NCBI RefSeq assembly: GCF_017377745.1
Contig: NZ_JAFVMG010000008.1
Location: 1-64,000, forward strand
From: Acetobacter suratthaniensis
GTDB lineage: Bacteria > Pseudomonadota > Alphaproteobacteria > Acetobacterales > Acetobacteraceae
Direction: 5' to 3'
Length of the DNA stretch: 64,000 bases
A program made the translations under genes and the position numbers. Positions 7,471-15,770 of the stretch are shown here, in pieces (position 1 is the stretch's first letter; the number at the start of each line of letters is the position of its first letter). The notes below the pieces were generated by a model. The model saw only the letters and a list, made by a program, of their open reading frames with translations, did not search any database and was not told the origin of the DNA.

Positions 7471-8934
7471 ATGAAAAATAATATTTTCTCTCGCTTTATG
7501 CTCATGGTGTGTGCCGCTACGTTCCTAACGGGTGCCGCCAGCAGCCGCGTAGCACAGGCACATGACAAGTTTATAGACGATGTTTCAATTCCAGCAGAAT
7601 ACCCACCCCTGCCACCTGAAACGCAGTCACTCTCACCATTTAACCTACAGGAAGTGGGCACATTCAGTGACCCTTCAACCGAAGCTTACCTGAGAGATAT
7701 TGTAGACCGCCTGCTTGCAGGGTGGAAAGGCCCTCGGCCTGAAATCCCCATCCTGCTGGTACCAAGTATGTCTTTCGCGAGTGAAGTATCAGCCGGAGGC
7801 GTAATGTTTATCTACGCTGGAACGCTCGATTACATGCGAAAAACACCAGATGTACAAACAGAGGACATGATTGCCTTTATACTGGCACATGAACTCTCTC
7901 ACATCTTGCTCGGTCACACCCGTAACAGAACCGATGTGCAGAATACAACACAACGAGTCATGGGAGGAGTAGACATCGCGGCTTCCCTTGTCTCCCGTTT
8001 CAATATCGGGGGCGGGGGCGATATCGCAAAAACCGTCCTTCTTTCAGATTTCGGCAGTAACCTGATATCGGCTCAGACAGCTTTTCCTGCTTGGTCGCGG
8101 AAACAGGAAAAAGCCGCCGACCTCATGGCTGTCGATCTGATGGCACAGGCTGGATATTCTCTTGATGCTGCTCCCAGTATGCTGGGCCTGATTGCTCAGG
8201 CTGAAGACCGGGACAATGCAGAAAAAGAAAAGACCCAAAAAGACCTTATTGAAGCTGGACCGGCTCAGTCAGCTAATGGTCAAAAAGGCTTTGGGGTACA
8301 AGTCAATGCTGGTTCATGGCTTATGCGGAAATGGGATACATTGGGCGGCTCCCATCCCTCTGCTTCAGCCAGACAGGAACGCGTTGCACAATATATCGCC
8401 CACACATATGGCGATACCATGAACCCGGAACACCGCGCGCCTTTTCAAAAATTCATTAATTCCGCACATATGCGTACCATGCTTCAGGATGTTGAGATCC
8501 TGAGCGAAATGACCGATCAGATAAAAGCAAACAATTTCAAGGCGGTTCAGTCCGAGCAAAGTCATTTACATGAACCGCTCGCGAACAGTCAGATCTCGCT
8601 TTTTTACGGCGCCATAGCGAATAGTGCCCTGCACCATCCCTCCACAGTCGCAACCAATATGATTGAGCGCGCCGCCAGCCGACCGGATGTAACACGACAG
8701 ATTGCCTGGCTTGAGGCCGCGAGCTTGGAAAATCAGGGAAAAAATGATCAGGCTCTGGCCTATATGGCCAAAATGCAGGATGATTTTCAGGATAACTCAT
8801 TCTATATTAAGCGTATTAATCTATTACGCAAAATGAACCGCATGAATGACGCCAGCCTGCTTGCCATGGAATGTGTAAGCCATGGCGATACATCCATTCG
8901 TGATGCCTGCGTCGCTGCTGGTAAGGGCGAATAA
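7471..8934 (+). CDS. exported M48-family zinc metalloprotease with C-terminal helical repeat region
   Basis: A Sec signal peptide (residues 1-30, ending VAQA) precedes an M48 peptidase domain. The zinc site is HELSH at residues 140-144 (AFILAHELSHILLGH), and the third ligand is probably Glu213 in QEKAADLMAVDLM, the M48 E-x-x-A-D pattern. After the catalytic domain, about residue 320 on, helical pairs resembling TPR repeats follow, as in BepA-type periplasmic proteases that act on outer membrane protein assembly. Start: ATG 7471 gives the signal peptide directly; ATG 7456 would add five residues and overlap the upstream gene. Third gene of the CHASE2 operon. A role in envelope quality control or in processing its operon partners is inference. 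Confidence 0.85.
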   Translation: MKNNIFSRFMLMVCAATFLTGAASSRVAQAHDKFIDDVSIPAEYPPLPPETQSLSPFNLQEVGTFSDPSTEAYLRDIVDRLLAGWKGPRPEIPILLVPSMSFASEVSAGGVMFIYAGTLDYMRKTPDVQTEDMIAFILAHELSHILLGHTRNRTDVQNTTQRVMGGVDIAASLVSRFNIGGGGDIAKTVLLSDFGSNLISAQTAFPAWSRKQEKAADLMAVDLMAQAGYSLDAAPSMLGLIAQAEDRDNAEKEKTQKDLIEAGPAQSANGQKGFGVQVNAGSWLMRKWDTLGGSHPSASARQERVAQYIAHTYGDTMNPEHRAPFQKFINSAHMRTMLQDVEILSEMTDQIKANNFKAVQSEQSHLHEPLANSQISLFYGAIANSALHHPSTVATNMIERAASRPDVTRQIAWLEAASLENQGKNDQALAYMAKMQDDFQDNSFYIKRINLLRKMNRMNDASLLAMECVSHGDTSIRDACVAAGKGE

Positions 8935-8957
8935 ACAACCCGACTATTTTTCCTGTT

Positions 8958-9190
8958 TTATATGACCCCGTTACACAATTCATTGAGTGAGTGGGTCAGT
9001 ATTCTGGTGAACGGAGCCTCAAGCGTCTGAAACCAATTAAGGATGGCGCTACGAACATGAACTTCGGTGATCTGACGGTCGGAATCCCGTGCCGTCAGAT
9101 ACTGCCCAGACGCTTGGTACCGTGCATTTCCGTCTCGACGCCACTTCGACGCGGGTATTGCTCCATCATCTCCAGATCGACCGCTGCAAA
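8958..9190 (-). pseudogene. C-terminal remnant of a DDE transposase
   Basis: On the minus strand the sequence translates in two frames as the conserved end of an IS transposase: RRSGVETEMHGTKRLG in one frame, then, after a one-base loss near 9107, QYLTARDSDRQITEVHVRSA and ILNWFQTLEAPFTRI in the next, to a TAA at 8958-8960. This matches the general tail pattern of transposases reading GVETKMHxxKxLGQ followed by LMARDFDRQVAE. Nothing earlier in the gene is recognisable. Together with the element at 4150-4640 it brackets the CHASE2/M48 operon. Confidence 0.6.
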
Positions 9191-9351
9191 CACTCTAAAA
9201 TATGCAGAGCTTCATTTCGGGCGATGGCTCCCGGTAAGATGCGGCTGGTTTAGCGTTCTTCCGAGGGAAATGACGGTCTCAACACCGCGTTTCCCCCTAT
9301 CTATTATGATTGAGGGTCTACCCCCGGTTTTCTATCGAGGGCTTATAAAAA
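9191..9351. other. unassigned stretch between transposase remnant and SDR gene
   Basis: Likely further decayed mobile DNA upstream of the transposase tail. I see no intact frame with coding character, no RNA gene and no clear terminator for the leftward SDR operon, although transcription of that operon must end in or beyond this stretch. Confidence 0.3.
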
Positions 9352-10119
9352 TTACCACGCGGTAAAACCATTATCTACAAACAGATGCGTTCCGTTAACA
9401 AATCTGGCATCATCACTGGCGAGGAAAAGAACTGCATCGGCTATCTCCGCAGGCGTGGCCGCGCGCCCCTGCCGGGCCGTCAACTCCGCCTCCGAAGCTC
9501 CCACGCCATAAGCCTGTAATTCGGCCAGCTCCCTTTGCCCATGAGGGGTATCAATAAAGCCCGGACAAACCGCATTGCACCGGATATTGCGATCACGAAA
9601 TTCGGTGGCAATCGCGCGGGCAAACATATGACAGGCTCCCTTGGTGGCATTATAGGCCACTTCTGTCGGTGTTGCTGCCACAGCAGAGATGGAAGATGTG
9701 CAGACAATCGCTCCGCCACCGCCAGCAATCATATGCGGCAAGACAGCTCGCGTAACCAGAAACATGCTTTTGACGTTGATAGAAAACAGCGCATCCCACT
9801 CGTTTTCTTCAATCTCCAGGAAAGGCTTGATCAGTATGGTGCCAGCATGATTGAAAAGAACATCAATTTTACCAAAGGTCTGCATACAGGCACGCACACC
9901 TTCGCTCACCTTCTGCGCATCTGAAACATCCACGTTAAAAAATGCACTTTTATGCCCTGCCTGTGCAAGCTGTTGAGCCAGAGCCTCACCCGCCTCAACA
10001 TTGCGGTCAAAAATGGCAACCTGCGCCCCTTCCTCCGCAAAGCGTGTGACACTGGCCGCCCCAACACCCGTAGCCCCACCTGAGACAAGAACCGTTTTAC
10101 CTTTGAATTTCTGTGTCAT
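9352..10119 (-). CDS. short-chain dehydrogenase/reductase (SDR)
   Basis: A 255-residue classical SDR. The cofactor motif is VSGGATGVGAASV near residues 12-24, with an acidic residue after beta-2 (AIFDRN) favouring NAD(H). The structural NNAG motif appears as FNHAGT, the catalytic Ser is in VCTSSISAV and the catalytic pair is Y-x-x-x-K in AYNATKGACH. CPGFIDTP and the C-terminal FLASDDARFVNGTHLFVDNG are standard. The start overlaps the permease stop by four bases (ATGA), so the two are translationally coupled. It presumably oxidises or reduces a hydroxy compound imported by the permease; the substrate is unknown. Confidence 0.9.
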   Translation of the reverse strand: MTQKFKGKTVLVSGGATGVGAASVTRFAEEGAQVAIFDRNVEAGEALAQQLAQAGHKSAFFNVDVSDAQKVSEGVRACMQTFGKIDVLFNHAGTILIKPFLEIEENEWDALFSINVKSMFLVTRAVLPHMIAGGGGAIVCTSSISAVAATPTEVAYNATKGACHMFARAIATEFRDRNIRCNAVCPGFIDTPHGQRELAELQAYGVGASEAELTARQGRAATPAEIADAVLFLASDDARFVNGTHLFVDNGFTAW

Positions 10120-11567
10120 TTCTCAATTCCCTTCTCAATGGTTGCCGGGCGCCGAACCGCCAAAACAACACCAATACAGAACACGCAAAGCAGGACGATG
10201 GGAATAAGCATGACCGAAACAAGGTTCTGGTCAACCGAGGCTGGACGCGGCCATACAAGATTGATCAGTGCGCCCACCTCAAAACAGAGTGCTACGACCG
10301 TCAACGGCCACCCAAAGCCCCCCAGACGAAACGGCCCGGCTGGAATCCAGCCACCTAAACGGGCCAATGCACCCGCAATCAGCACCATAGTGAAGGTGGT
10401 ATAAATACCTGCTGTGGCAAAGTTTATAACAGCTTCTGCAATATGGGGGGCAAAACCTCCAACCAGCAGAACAACACAGGGCAGCACGGTAGCAGCCAGC
10501 ACGGCCGCCATAGGCAGACCCGTGCGGGGGTTGACGCGCGACATGGCTACGGAAAACGGGATAACCCGATCCCGCCCCATGGAAAACAGTAGCCTGCTGG
10601 TAGACGCAATAACCGAAATGGTCGCGCTAAAGGCCACCAGCATAAGACAGCCAAGCATAGCCGTTGCCCCTACCGGGCCAATGGCAGCGCGCAAGGCAGC
10701 ATCGGCCGGGTTGGACACCGCCCCCGAGACGGCCCCAGCCATATCCGGCACAGCCAAAATCATACCAAGGGCGATCAGCAGAGCCGAGCCACCCCCAGCC
10801 AGCATGGTTGTGAGCATGGCACGCGGCACCTCGCGCGAGGCGTCATGCACCTCCTCTGCCAGATCTCCGCAGGCTTCATGTCCGAAAAAGATCCAGATCC
10901 CCAACAGACTGGCCGCCATCATAGCACCGGTACGATGCCCTGCTCCCGCGCCAAAGCTTTCAAACAACACACTAAAAGGCTGATGGCGTGCAAAGCAGAG
11001 CATATAGCCACCGCAGACAACCAACCCCACAAGACCCGCCCACACGCCCAGTTCGGTCATTTTTCCCAGCACTTTTGTACCGATTAGATTGAGCGAAGCC
11101 GACAGGACAATAATGCTCAACGCCACACAGGTATCAAATGTATTGGTAGCCTCTATGCCTATCAGCGCGGCCAGATACGGTGCCACACCAGCAGCAAGAC
11201 CCGCAGCCACACCGACCAGCGCCAGAAAATACATCCATCCTGTCAGAAAGCCCCACCGCTCTCCCACGAGGCGTCTACTCCACTGGTACACGCTGCCTGC
11301 AATTGGATATTCGGAAGATATTTCTGCAAAAATCAGGGCATTGATCGTATGGCCAAGAAGAACCAGAGGCATTGTCCAAAAAAACGATGGCCCTGCAGTC
11401 GCCAGTGCATAGGAAAACAGGGCATAGAAACCCGCAAGCGGGCTCATATAAGAGTAACCTATTGAGAAATCAGCAAAAAAACCAAGAACTCTATGAAATT
11501 GGGGCTTGTAGCCAAACTGCTCAAGGTTTCTGTCATCAGACTGGATGACCCGATCATTGCCTTGCAT
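10116..11567 (-). CDS. APC-superfamily amino acid/choline-type permease
   Basis: A polytopic protein of 483 residues with about twelve hydrophobic segments. The first segments read SIGYSYMSPLAGFYALFSYA and the next region FAEISSEYPIAGSVYQWSRR, characteristic of the amino acid-choline transporter branch of the APC superfamily; a later loop FGHEACGDLAEEVHDASREV is also typical. Substrates in this branch are GABA, other amino acids, choline or polyamines. Start chosen at ATG 11567 because GGAGG sits five bases before it; the GTG two codons earlier is part of that ribosome site. First gene of a two-gene operon with the SDR, facing a LuxR-type regulator. Confidence 0.85.
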   Translation of the reverse strand: MQGNDRVIQSDDRNLEQFGYKPQFHRVLGFFADFSIGYSYMSPLAGFYALFSYALATAGPSFFWTMPLVLLGHTINALIFAEISSEYPIAGSVYQWSRRLVGERWGFLTGWMYFLALVGVAAGLAAGVAPYLAALIGIEATNTFDTCVALSIIVLSASLNLIGTKVLGKMTELGVWAGLVGLVVCGGYMLCFARHQPFSVLFESFGAGAGHRTGAMMAASLLGIWIFFGHEACGDLAEEVHDASREVPRAMLTTMLAGGGSALLIALGMILAVPDMAGAVSGAVSNPADAALRAAIGPVGATAMLGCLMLVAFSATISVIASTSRLLFSMGRDRVIPFSVAMSRVNPRTGLPMAAVLAATVLPCVVLLVGGFAPHIAEAVINFATAGIYTTFTMVLIAGALARLGGWIPAGPFRLGGFGWPLTVVALCFEVGALINLVWPRPASVDQNLVSVMLIPIVLLCVFCIGVVLAVRRPATIEKGIEK

Positions 11568-11604
11568 CTTCACCTCCGTTCCCGGCGGACATTCTCCCTC
11601 AACC

Positions 11605-11634
11605 TTTACGGTTGCTATATCGTAATAATATAAT
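11605..11634 (+). promoter_or_regulatory. candidate promoter of the LuxR-type regulator gene
   Basis: A consensus -10 hexamer TATAAT at 11629-11634 lies 18 bases after TTTACG (11605-11610), a 4-of-6 match to TTGACA. The region also contains the dyad TATAT-N7-ATATA at 11616-11632. It is in the divergent gap between the permease operon and the regulator gene, 80 bases before the regulator's start. Promoter from sequence resemblance only. Confidence 0.4.
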
Positions 11635-11713
11635 GACCAGAGCAGACGGACCTATATCCCCAAAGGGATAGTGTGCGCACACAAGCCCAAAAGCCGCAGG
11701 CAAGGAGGCCAGA

Positions 11714-12526
11714 GTGGTTGAGCAGATCGATGCCATGGCCGAGGTGGCAACCCTTGCTATCAGGCAAATCAATGACAGCCGAGTTTTTGCTGCAATTGAG
11801 TCCGTACTCCGCCGCGTCGCATTTTTCGATATTGCTGCACTGTTTGCCTACCCCCCGGCTGAACGTCCTGAAATCCTGCACGATGGGCTGAAAAACATAT
11901 CGCTGCCCAATGCCATGGAGGATTATCTGGCAGGTGGCTATCTGTTGGATGCAGTTTATGTCGCGTGCATGCAAGGCCTGACCGATGGGCTTTACCGCCT
12001 GTCCACTCTGGCGCCAGATGCTTTTTTTGAAAGCGATTATTTTCTATCGCCCCTTGTACATCCCTGTATTTCTATGGAAAGCGGCAGTCTGGTAGAGGAA
12101 ATTGCATTTTGCACCCGCGCCCCTGATGGTACGGCGCTGGTTTTTTCTCTCATGCGCTCCACAGGCCGAAAGGTCTTTTCAGAAGAAGATTTTACAGCCC
12201 TTGGACTGTTTGCACCGGTTATCAACGCCGCCATGATTCAGCATTGGGTCAACCGGTGCGAAAAAAAATCACACGATACCGTAGAACTAAATACCGAAAA
12301 TCTGAACAAGTCTTTTCGTGATTTCGAACGCGACAGACTCTCCCCCCGCGAGCAGGACGTAGTCGCGCTGATGCTGCGCGGCCATAGTTCACTCTCGGCC
12401 GCAAAAAACCTTGGCATTACGGAAGGAACGGTAAAAATACACCGTAAGAATATTTATGCGAAACTAGGCATATCAAGCCAGAGCATGCTGTTTTCGCACT
12501 TTATTGCGTCCATCATAAAAAACTGA
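11714..12526 (+). CDS. LuxR-family (helix-turn-helix) transcriptional regulator
   Basis: A 270-residue regulator. The C-terminal DNA-binding domain is a GerE/LuxR helix-turn-helix: RLSPREQDVVALMLRGHSS, then AAKNLGITEGTVKIHRKNIY and AKLGISSQSML. The N-terminal 190 residues have no recognisable PAS, GAF or receiver motif; they probably form an effector domain, as in orphan LuxR regulators sitting next to permease and aminotransferase genes. The start is GTG 11714 with a perfect AGGAGG at 11703-11708. It is divergent from the permease-SDR operon and probably activates it in response to the permease substrate (inference). Confidence 0.85.
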   Translation: MVEQIDAMAEVATLAIRQINDSRVFAAIESVLRRVAFFDIAALFAYPPAERPEILHDGLKNISLPNAMEDYLAGGYLLDAVYVACMQGLTDGLYRLSTLAPDAFFESDYFLSPLVHPCISMESGSLVEEIAFCTRAPDGTALVFSLMRSTGRKVFSEEDFTALGLFAPVINAAMIQHWVNRCEKKSHDTVELNTENLNKSFRDFERDRLSPREQDVVALMLRGHSSLSAAKNLGITEGTVKIHRKNIYAKLGISSQSMLFSHFIASIIKN

Positions 12527-12544
12527 AACAACAGACCTTATCTG

Positions 12545-12925
12545 TCATGCCTGTGCAGGCAGGTGTTTCAAATAATCCATTAAAACCCGTGCGTGATTAT
12601 GCTCGGTATCATGGGCTGCATAAAGGAGCGTCAGGGTGTTGTTTTTCATGAGCGTAATCATACGCTCCAGCTCCGCATTTGGCTGCGAGAGTTCCTGCTG
12701 GTAACGGGCCTGAAACACATCCCAATGCGCGGGATCATGCCCAAACCAGTGCCGAAGCTCTGGGCTAGGGGCTACGTCTTTCAGCCAAAGATCCATTTTG
12801 ACATCGGACTTGTGCAGCCCTCGCGGCCATAACCTGTCCACAAGAATGCGTATGCCGTCATCAGGTTCCTGTTCCGCATAAACCCGTTTAATTCTGATGT
12901 CAGGCACATGGTGGTTTACGGTCAT
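12545..12925 (-). CDS. DUF488 family protein
   Basis: A 126-residue protein matching the DUF488 family: the N-terminal IRIKRVYAEQEPDDGIRILV, then DRLWPRGLHKSDVKMDLWLK, and the later R-H-W-F-G-H-D-P block. The family is widespread, small and soluble with no settled biochemical role. It sits immediately after the flavohemoglobin gene in the same direction, separated by a long inverted repeat, so it may be part of a nitrosative stress response, but a link is only positional. Confidence 0.85.
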   Translation of the reverse strand: MTVNHHVPDIRIKRVYAEQEPDDGIRILVDRLWPRGLHKSDVKMDLWLKDVAPSPELRHWFGHDPAHWDVFQARYQQELSQPNAELERMITLMKNNTLTLLYAAHDTEHNHARVLMDYLKHLPAQA

Positions 12926-12969
12926 GCAGAGTGTCCTTTTCCTGTCACGCTGGGCTGCAGCCTTACATG

Positions 12970-13006
12970 CCCCTTTGTGGATTCCATTATGGAAACCACA
13001 AAGGGG
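12970..13006. repeat. perfect 11-bp inverted repeat between hmp and the DUF488 gene
   Basis: CCCCTTTGTGG (12970-12980) and CCACAAAGGGG (12996-13006) are exact reverse complements with a 15-base spacer that itself contains TTCC/GGAA. In RNA this makes a long stable stem after hmp. No T-run follows on either strand, so it is not a textbook intrinsic terminator; it may be an attenuating or stabilising hairpin, or an operator. Confidence 0.6.
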
Positions 13007-13017
13007 GGCGCATGGTT

Positions 13018-14229
13018 TCAGAGCACCAGATCAGGGTTGGAAGCTGAACCGAAAATTTCATACCGAATCTGTGCAGCAGGCAGGCCTGCATCGTGCAGGG
13101 TGCCAATCATATCCTGCATGAAGCTTTCCGGCCCACAGATGTAATACGTAGCCGCAGGGTCAGCCACTTCGCGCAGCCACTCTGTGCTGACACGCCCGGC
13201 ATGCCGGGTTACGCCTGCTCCCACCACCTCATCCAACGCTTTGTCTTTCGCGTAGAAGAAATCAGCCTTCAGGGCGTTATCCGCTGCCAGAGCGGTAATT
13301 TCTGGTACAAATGCCGCCAGTTCACGGCTATCCGCACCGTGGACATAGCGTATCGCACGCCCGGCTTTTGCACCACACAACGCGCCCAGCATGGACACGA
13401 TGGGGGTCAGCCCCACGCCAGCCGTCAGGAACACAACGGGGCTGGACGCCGTTTCATCAAGGAAGAAATCACCCGCCGGATTAGCGGCCAGCAGGGTATC
13501 GCCTACGCGAACACTCTCATGCAGCCACGGGGAGACCAGCCCAAGCTCGTGCCGCCGTACGGTAATACGGTAGTGATCCGCACCGGGCGCGGAAGAAATA
13601 CTGTAGTTGCGGCGCTGTGAACCATGGTCGGGAATATCCAGCTTAAAGCTGAGATACTGCCCTGCCTTGTGCCGGAACAGGCGACCACCATCTGCAGGCA
13701 CCAGTTCGAAAGAGACAATTTCGGGTGTTTCCTGATGCCGGGCACGCACGGTGAAAGCACGCCAGCCTTTCCAGCCGCCCGGTGCCTGCTCGTGCTCGTC
13801 GTAAATCTGTTTTTCGCGCCCGATCAGAACATCGGCCAGGAACCAGTAAGCCTTGCCCCACGCCTCTACGATTTCCGGTGTTGCGGCACTGCCAAGCACA
13901 TGCCCGATGGCGCCCAGCAGCGCATCCGCCACAAACGGATAGTGTTCGGGCAGAATGTTGAGGCCGACATGTTTTTCGGCAATGCGCTCAACCATGCCCC
14001 CCAGCCGCCCGAGGTCATTGATATGCTGGGCATAGGCGAGAACCGCCAGCGCCAGAGCCTTGGGCTGCTCCAGATCGCGCTGATGAGACTGGTTGAACAG
14101 ATCACGAATTTCAGGGCGTGCGAGAAGGCGCTTGTACATTTCCTCGGTAATGGCCAGACCATGCGCCTTCAGGGCTGGCACGGTGGCAAGGATTATGGAG
14201 CGGGTTTTCTCATCAAGCGGTGTGGGCAT
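13018..14229 (-). CDS. hmp: flavohemoglobin, nitric oxide dioxygenase
   Basis: A 403-residue three-domain NO dioxygenase. The globin domain (1-135) has the proximal His87 in AEKHVGL and a B10 Tyr in MYKRLLARPE. The FAD-binding beta barrel contains RRNYSIS, and the NAD domain has LTAGVGLTPIVSM and the late YYICGPESFM. Length and order match E. coli Hmp. It converts NO with O2 and NAD(P)H to nitrate. It diverges from nsrR, and a perfect operator lies just upstream of its start, so NO-induced derepression by NsrR is strongly indicated. Confidence 0.95.
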   Translation of the reverse strand: MPTPLDEKTRSIILATVPALKAHGLAITEEMYKRLLARPEIRDLFNQSHQRDLEQPKALALAVLAYAQHINDLGRLGGMVERIAEKHVGLNILPEHYPFVADALLGAIGHVLGSAATPEIVEAWGKAYWFLADVLIGREKQIYDEHEQAPGGWKGWRAFTVRARHQETPEIVSFELVPADGGRLFRHKAGQYLSFKLDIPDHGSQRRNYSISSAPGADHYRITVRRHELGLVSPWLHESVRVGDTLLAANPAGDFFLDETASSPVVFLTAGVGLTPIVSMLGALCGAKAGRAIRYVHGADSRELAAFVPEITALAADNALKADFFYAKDKALDEVVGAGVTRHAGRVSTEWLREVADPAATYYICGPESFMQDMIGTLHDAGLPAAQIRYEIFGSASNPDLVL

Positions 14230-14243
14230 GGGGTTTGCGTCCT

Positions 14244-14270
14244 AAAAGGTATACAATACATATACCTTTT
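14244..14270. promoter_or_regulatory. NsrR operator
   Basis: AAAAGGTATA (14244-14253) and TATACCTTTT (14261-14270) form a perfect dyad with a 7-base spacer in the gap between hmp and nsrR. Its layout (AT-ended arms of about ten bases containing AAGGT/ACCTT) agrees with NsrR sites of the AAGATGYWTTT type. Its place 15 bases before the hmp start fits repression of hmp. Confidence 0.75.
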
Positions 14271-14312
14271 AATATCTTGGAAAACCTGTCAAGAGCGTGC
14301 ATCTTCCGTCTC

Positions 14313-14759
14313 ATGAAATTAACATTGCAGACTGACTATGCCCTGCGCGCCCTGATTTACCTTGGCGTCCGTACCGAAGGGTTGTGCTCGATCCGCCAGA
14401 TCGCACAGACCTACCGTGTCTCTGAAGGACATATGATCAAGGTCATTCACCGGCTGGGCATGGGCGGATTTATCGAGACAATCCGCGGCCGCAATGGTGG
14501 TGTCCGACTTGGCAGGGCGCCTGAAACCATCATGATTGGCGCTGTCGTGCGCTACATGGAAGAAGACCTCTCCCTACTGGCCTGCATGGAGCCGGGAGGA
14601 GAAAACAGGCCAGATCTGTGCGCACTCATGCCCGGTTGCCGCCTGCGGGGGGTGCTGTCACAGGCCATGGGAGCTATGCTGGGCGTGCTGGACCAGTACA
14701 CTCTGGCCGATGTCATCACCCCGCATGAGCGCCAGCGTCTGGCAGAAAAAGCGGAGTGA
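14313..14759 (+). CDS. nsrR: Rrf2-family nitric oxide-sensing repressor NsrR
   Basis: A 148-residue Rrf2 protein starting MKLTLQTDYALRAL. The winged helix has IRQIAQTYRVSEGHMIKVIH and GFIETIRGRNGGVRLGR. Three Cys at 91, 103 and 109 (ACMEPG, LCALMPGC) are placed as the Fe-S ligands of NsrR, distinguishing it from IscR. NO destroys the cluster and releases DNA. A longer frame extends upstream to 14220, but that would run through the operator into the hmp start; ATG 14313 gives the standard family N-terminus. Divergent from hmp, its likely target. Confidence 0.92.
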   Translation: MKLTLQTDYALRALIYLGVRTEGLCSIRQIAQTYRVSEGHMIKVIHRLGMGGFIETIRGRNGGVRLGRAPETIMIGAVVRYMEEDLSLLACMEPGGENRPDLCALMPGCRLRGVLSQAMGAMLGVLDQYTLADVITPHERQRLAEKAE

Positions 14760-14802
14760 TGCACCCATTGCACCCCCTTGATGCCCCACGCCAGAGGCTG
14801 TC

Positions 14803-15708
14803 ATGTTTCTTCGTCAACTGACCTATCTGATCGCGCTGGATCGTTTTCGTCATTTTTCGCGTGCGGCGGATTACTGCGGCGTGTCGCAACCTGCGCTGTC
14901 AGCAGCGATTCGGCAGCTTGAGCACGAGCTGGGCGTAACCATTGTCATGCGCAACCGCCGGGTTTTTGGCCTGACGGCAGAAGGTGAGCGGGTACTGGAA
15001 TGGGCACGCCAGAGTGTTGCCGCACTGGATAACCTGCGGCAGGAAGCCCGCTTCGCGCAGGACGTGGCGGGGGGCAGCCTCTCTATCAGTGTAGTGCCCC
15101 CTGCCATACAGCTTGTTCCTCTCCTTATGGAAAACCTGCGTGCGGTGGTACCCGCCTTGCAGGTTTCCCTCACTGTTGGCCCCAATACCCAGATCCTGCG
15201 CGATCTTGCTGAACAGCGTACACAGATCGGGCTCGCCTATCTTGACCAGATCCCAGCCGATGGCCCGTTTGAAACCCACTGCCTGTATGCGGAACAGCTT
15301 GTCCTGATCGCCTCATCACGTATCCGCCTGCCCGGACGCCGCCGGTGCAACTGGCAGGATGCAGCCCTGCTGCCACTTTGCCTGCTCGAACCCGGCACCC
15401 GCAGCCGCCAGATTATTGATGCAGGCTTTCACGCAGCCGGATGCGAACCAACCGTGCTGCTTGAAACCAATGCGCTGGAGCTGCTGCATGCCGAACTTCT
15501 GGCCGGGCGTATGGCCAGTATTCTGCCGGTTGCGGCCATACCCGCGCGTGGAGACATCGCAGGCCCCCTGCAAACACGGCGGCTGGAGCCATGCCCCATG
15601 TCAAAAGTCGGGCTTGTACGCCTGCGCCAACCTGCCCGCACCGCCCTGATGACACGAAGCTGGGAGATTGCCTGCGGGCTTGTGCTGGATGATGCTCTCT
15701 CCCTTTAA
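14803..15708 (+). CDS. LysR-family transcriptional regulator
   Basis: A 301-residue LysR protein. The N-terminal helix-turn-helix is FSRAADYCGVSQPALSAAIR followed by QLEHELGVTIVMRNRRVFGL, and the remainder is the type 2 periplasmic-binding-like effector fold (GSLSISVVPPAIQLVPLL marks its start). The effector is unknown. It is 44 bases after nsrR in the same direction but has its own AGAGG ribosome site. The next gene, a FUSC-type transporter, begins 62 bases later behind a perfect palindrome of LysR-box form; by analogy with AaeR/AaeB it may regulate that transporter. Confidence 0.88.
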   Translation: MFLRQLTYLIALDRFRHFSRAADYCGVSQPALSAAIRQLEHELGVTIVMRNRRVFGLTAEGERVLEWARQSVAALDNLRQEARFAQDVAGGSLSISVVPPAIQLVPLLMENLRAVVPALQVSLTVGPNTQILRDLAEQRTQIGLAYLDQIPADGPFETHCLYAEQLVLIASSRIRLPGRRRCNWQDAALLPLCLLEPGTRSRQIIDAGFHAAGCEPTVLLETNALELLHAELLAGRMASILPVAAIPARGDIAGPLQTRRLEPCPMSKVGLVRLRQPARTALMTRSWEIACGLVLDDALSL

Positions 15709-15733
15709 CGCCACTCCCCTCCTGCCGCTATCG

Positions 15734-15752
15734 TCATAAGCAATGCTTATGA
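15734..15752. promoter_or_regulatory. perfect 19-base palindrome, probable LysR-type operator
   Basis: TCATAAGCA-A-TGCTTATGA has perfect nine-base arms around one central base, and contains ATAAG-N5-CTTAT, which fits the T-N11-A LysR box. It lies between the LysR gene and the FUSC transporter gene, 18 bases before the transporter's proposed start. Binding by the adjacent LysR protein is inferred from position. Confidence 0.55.
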
Positions 15753-15770
15753 TCAGATGAAAACAAACAC

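Noticed and set aside
12970..13006. Calling the perfect stem after hmp an intrinsic terminator
   Set aside because: There is no T-run following it on either strand.
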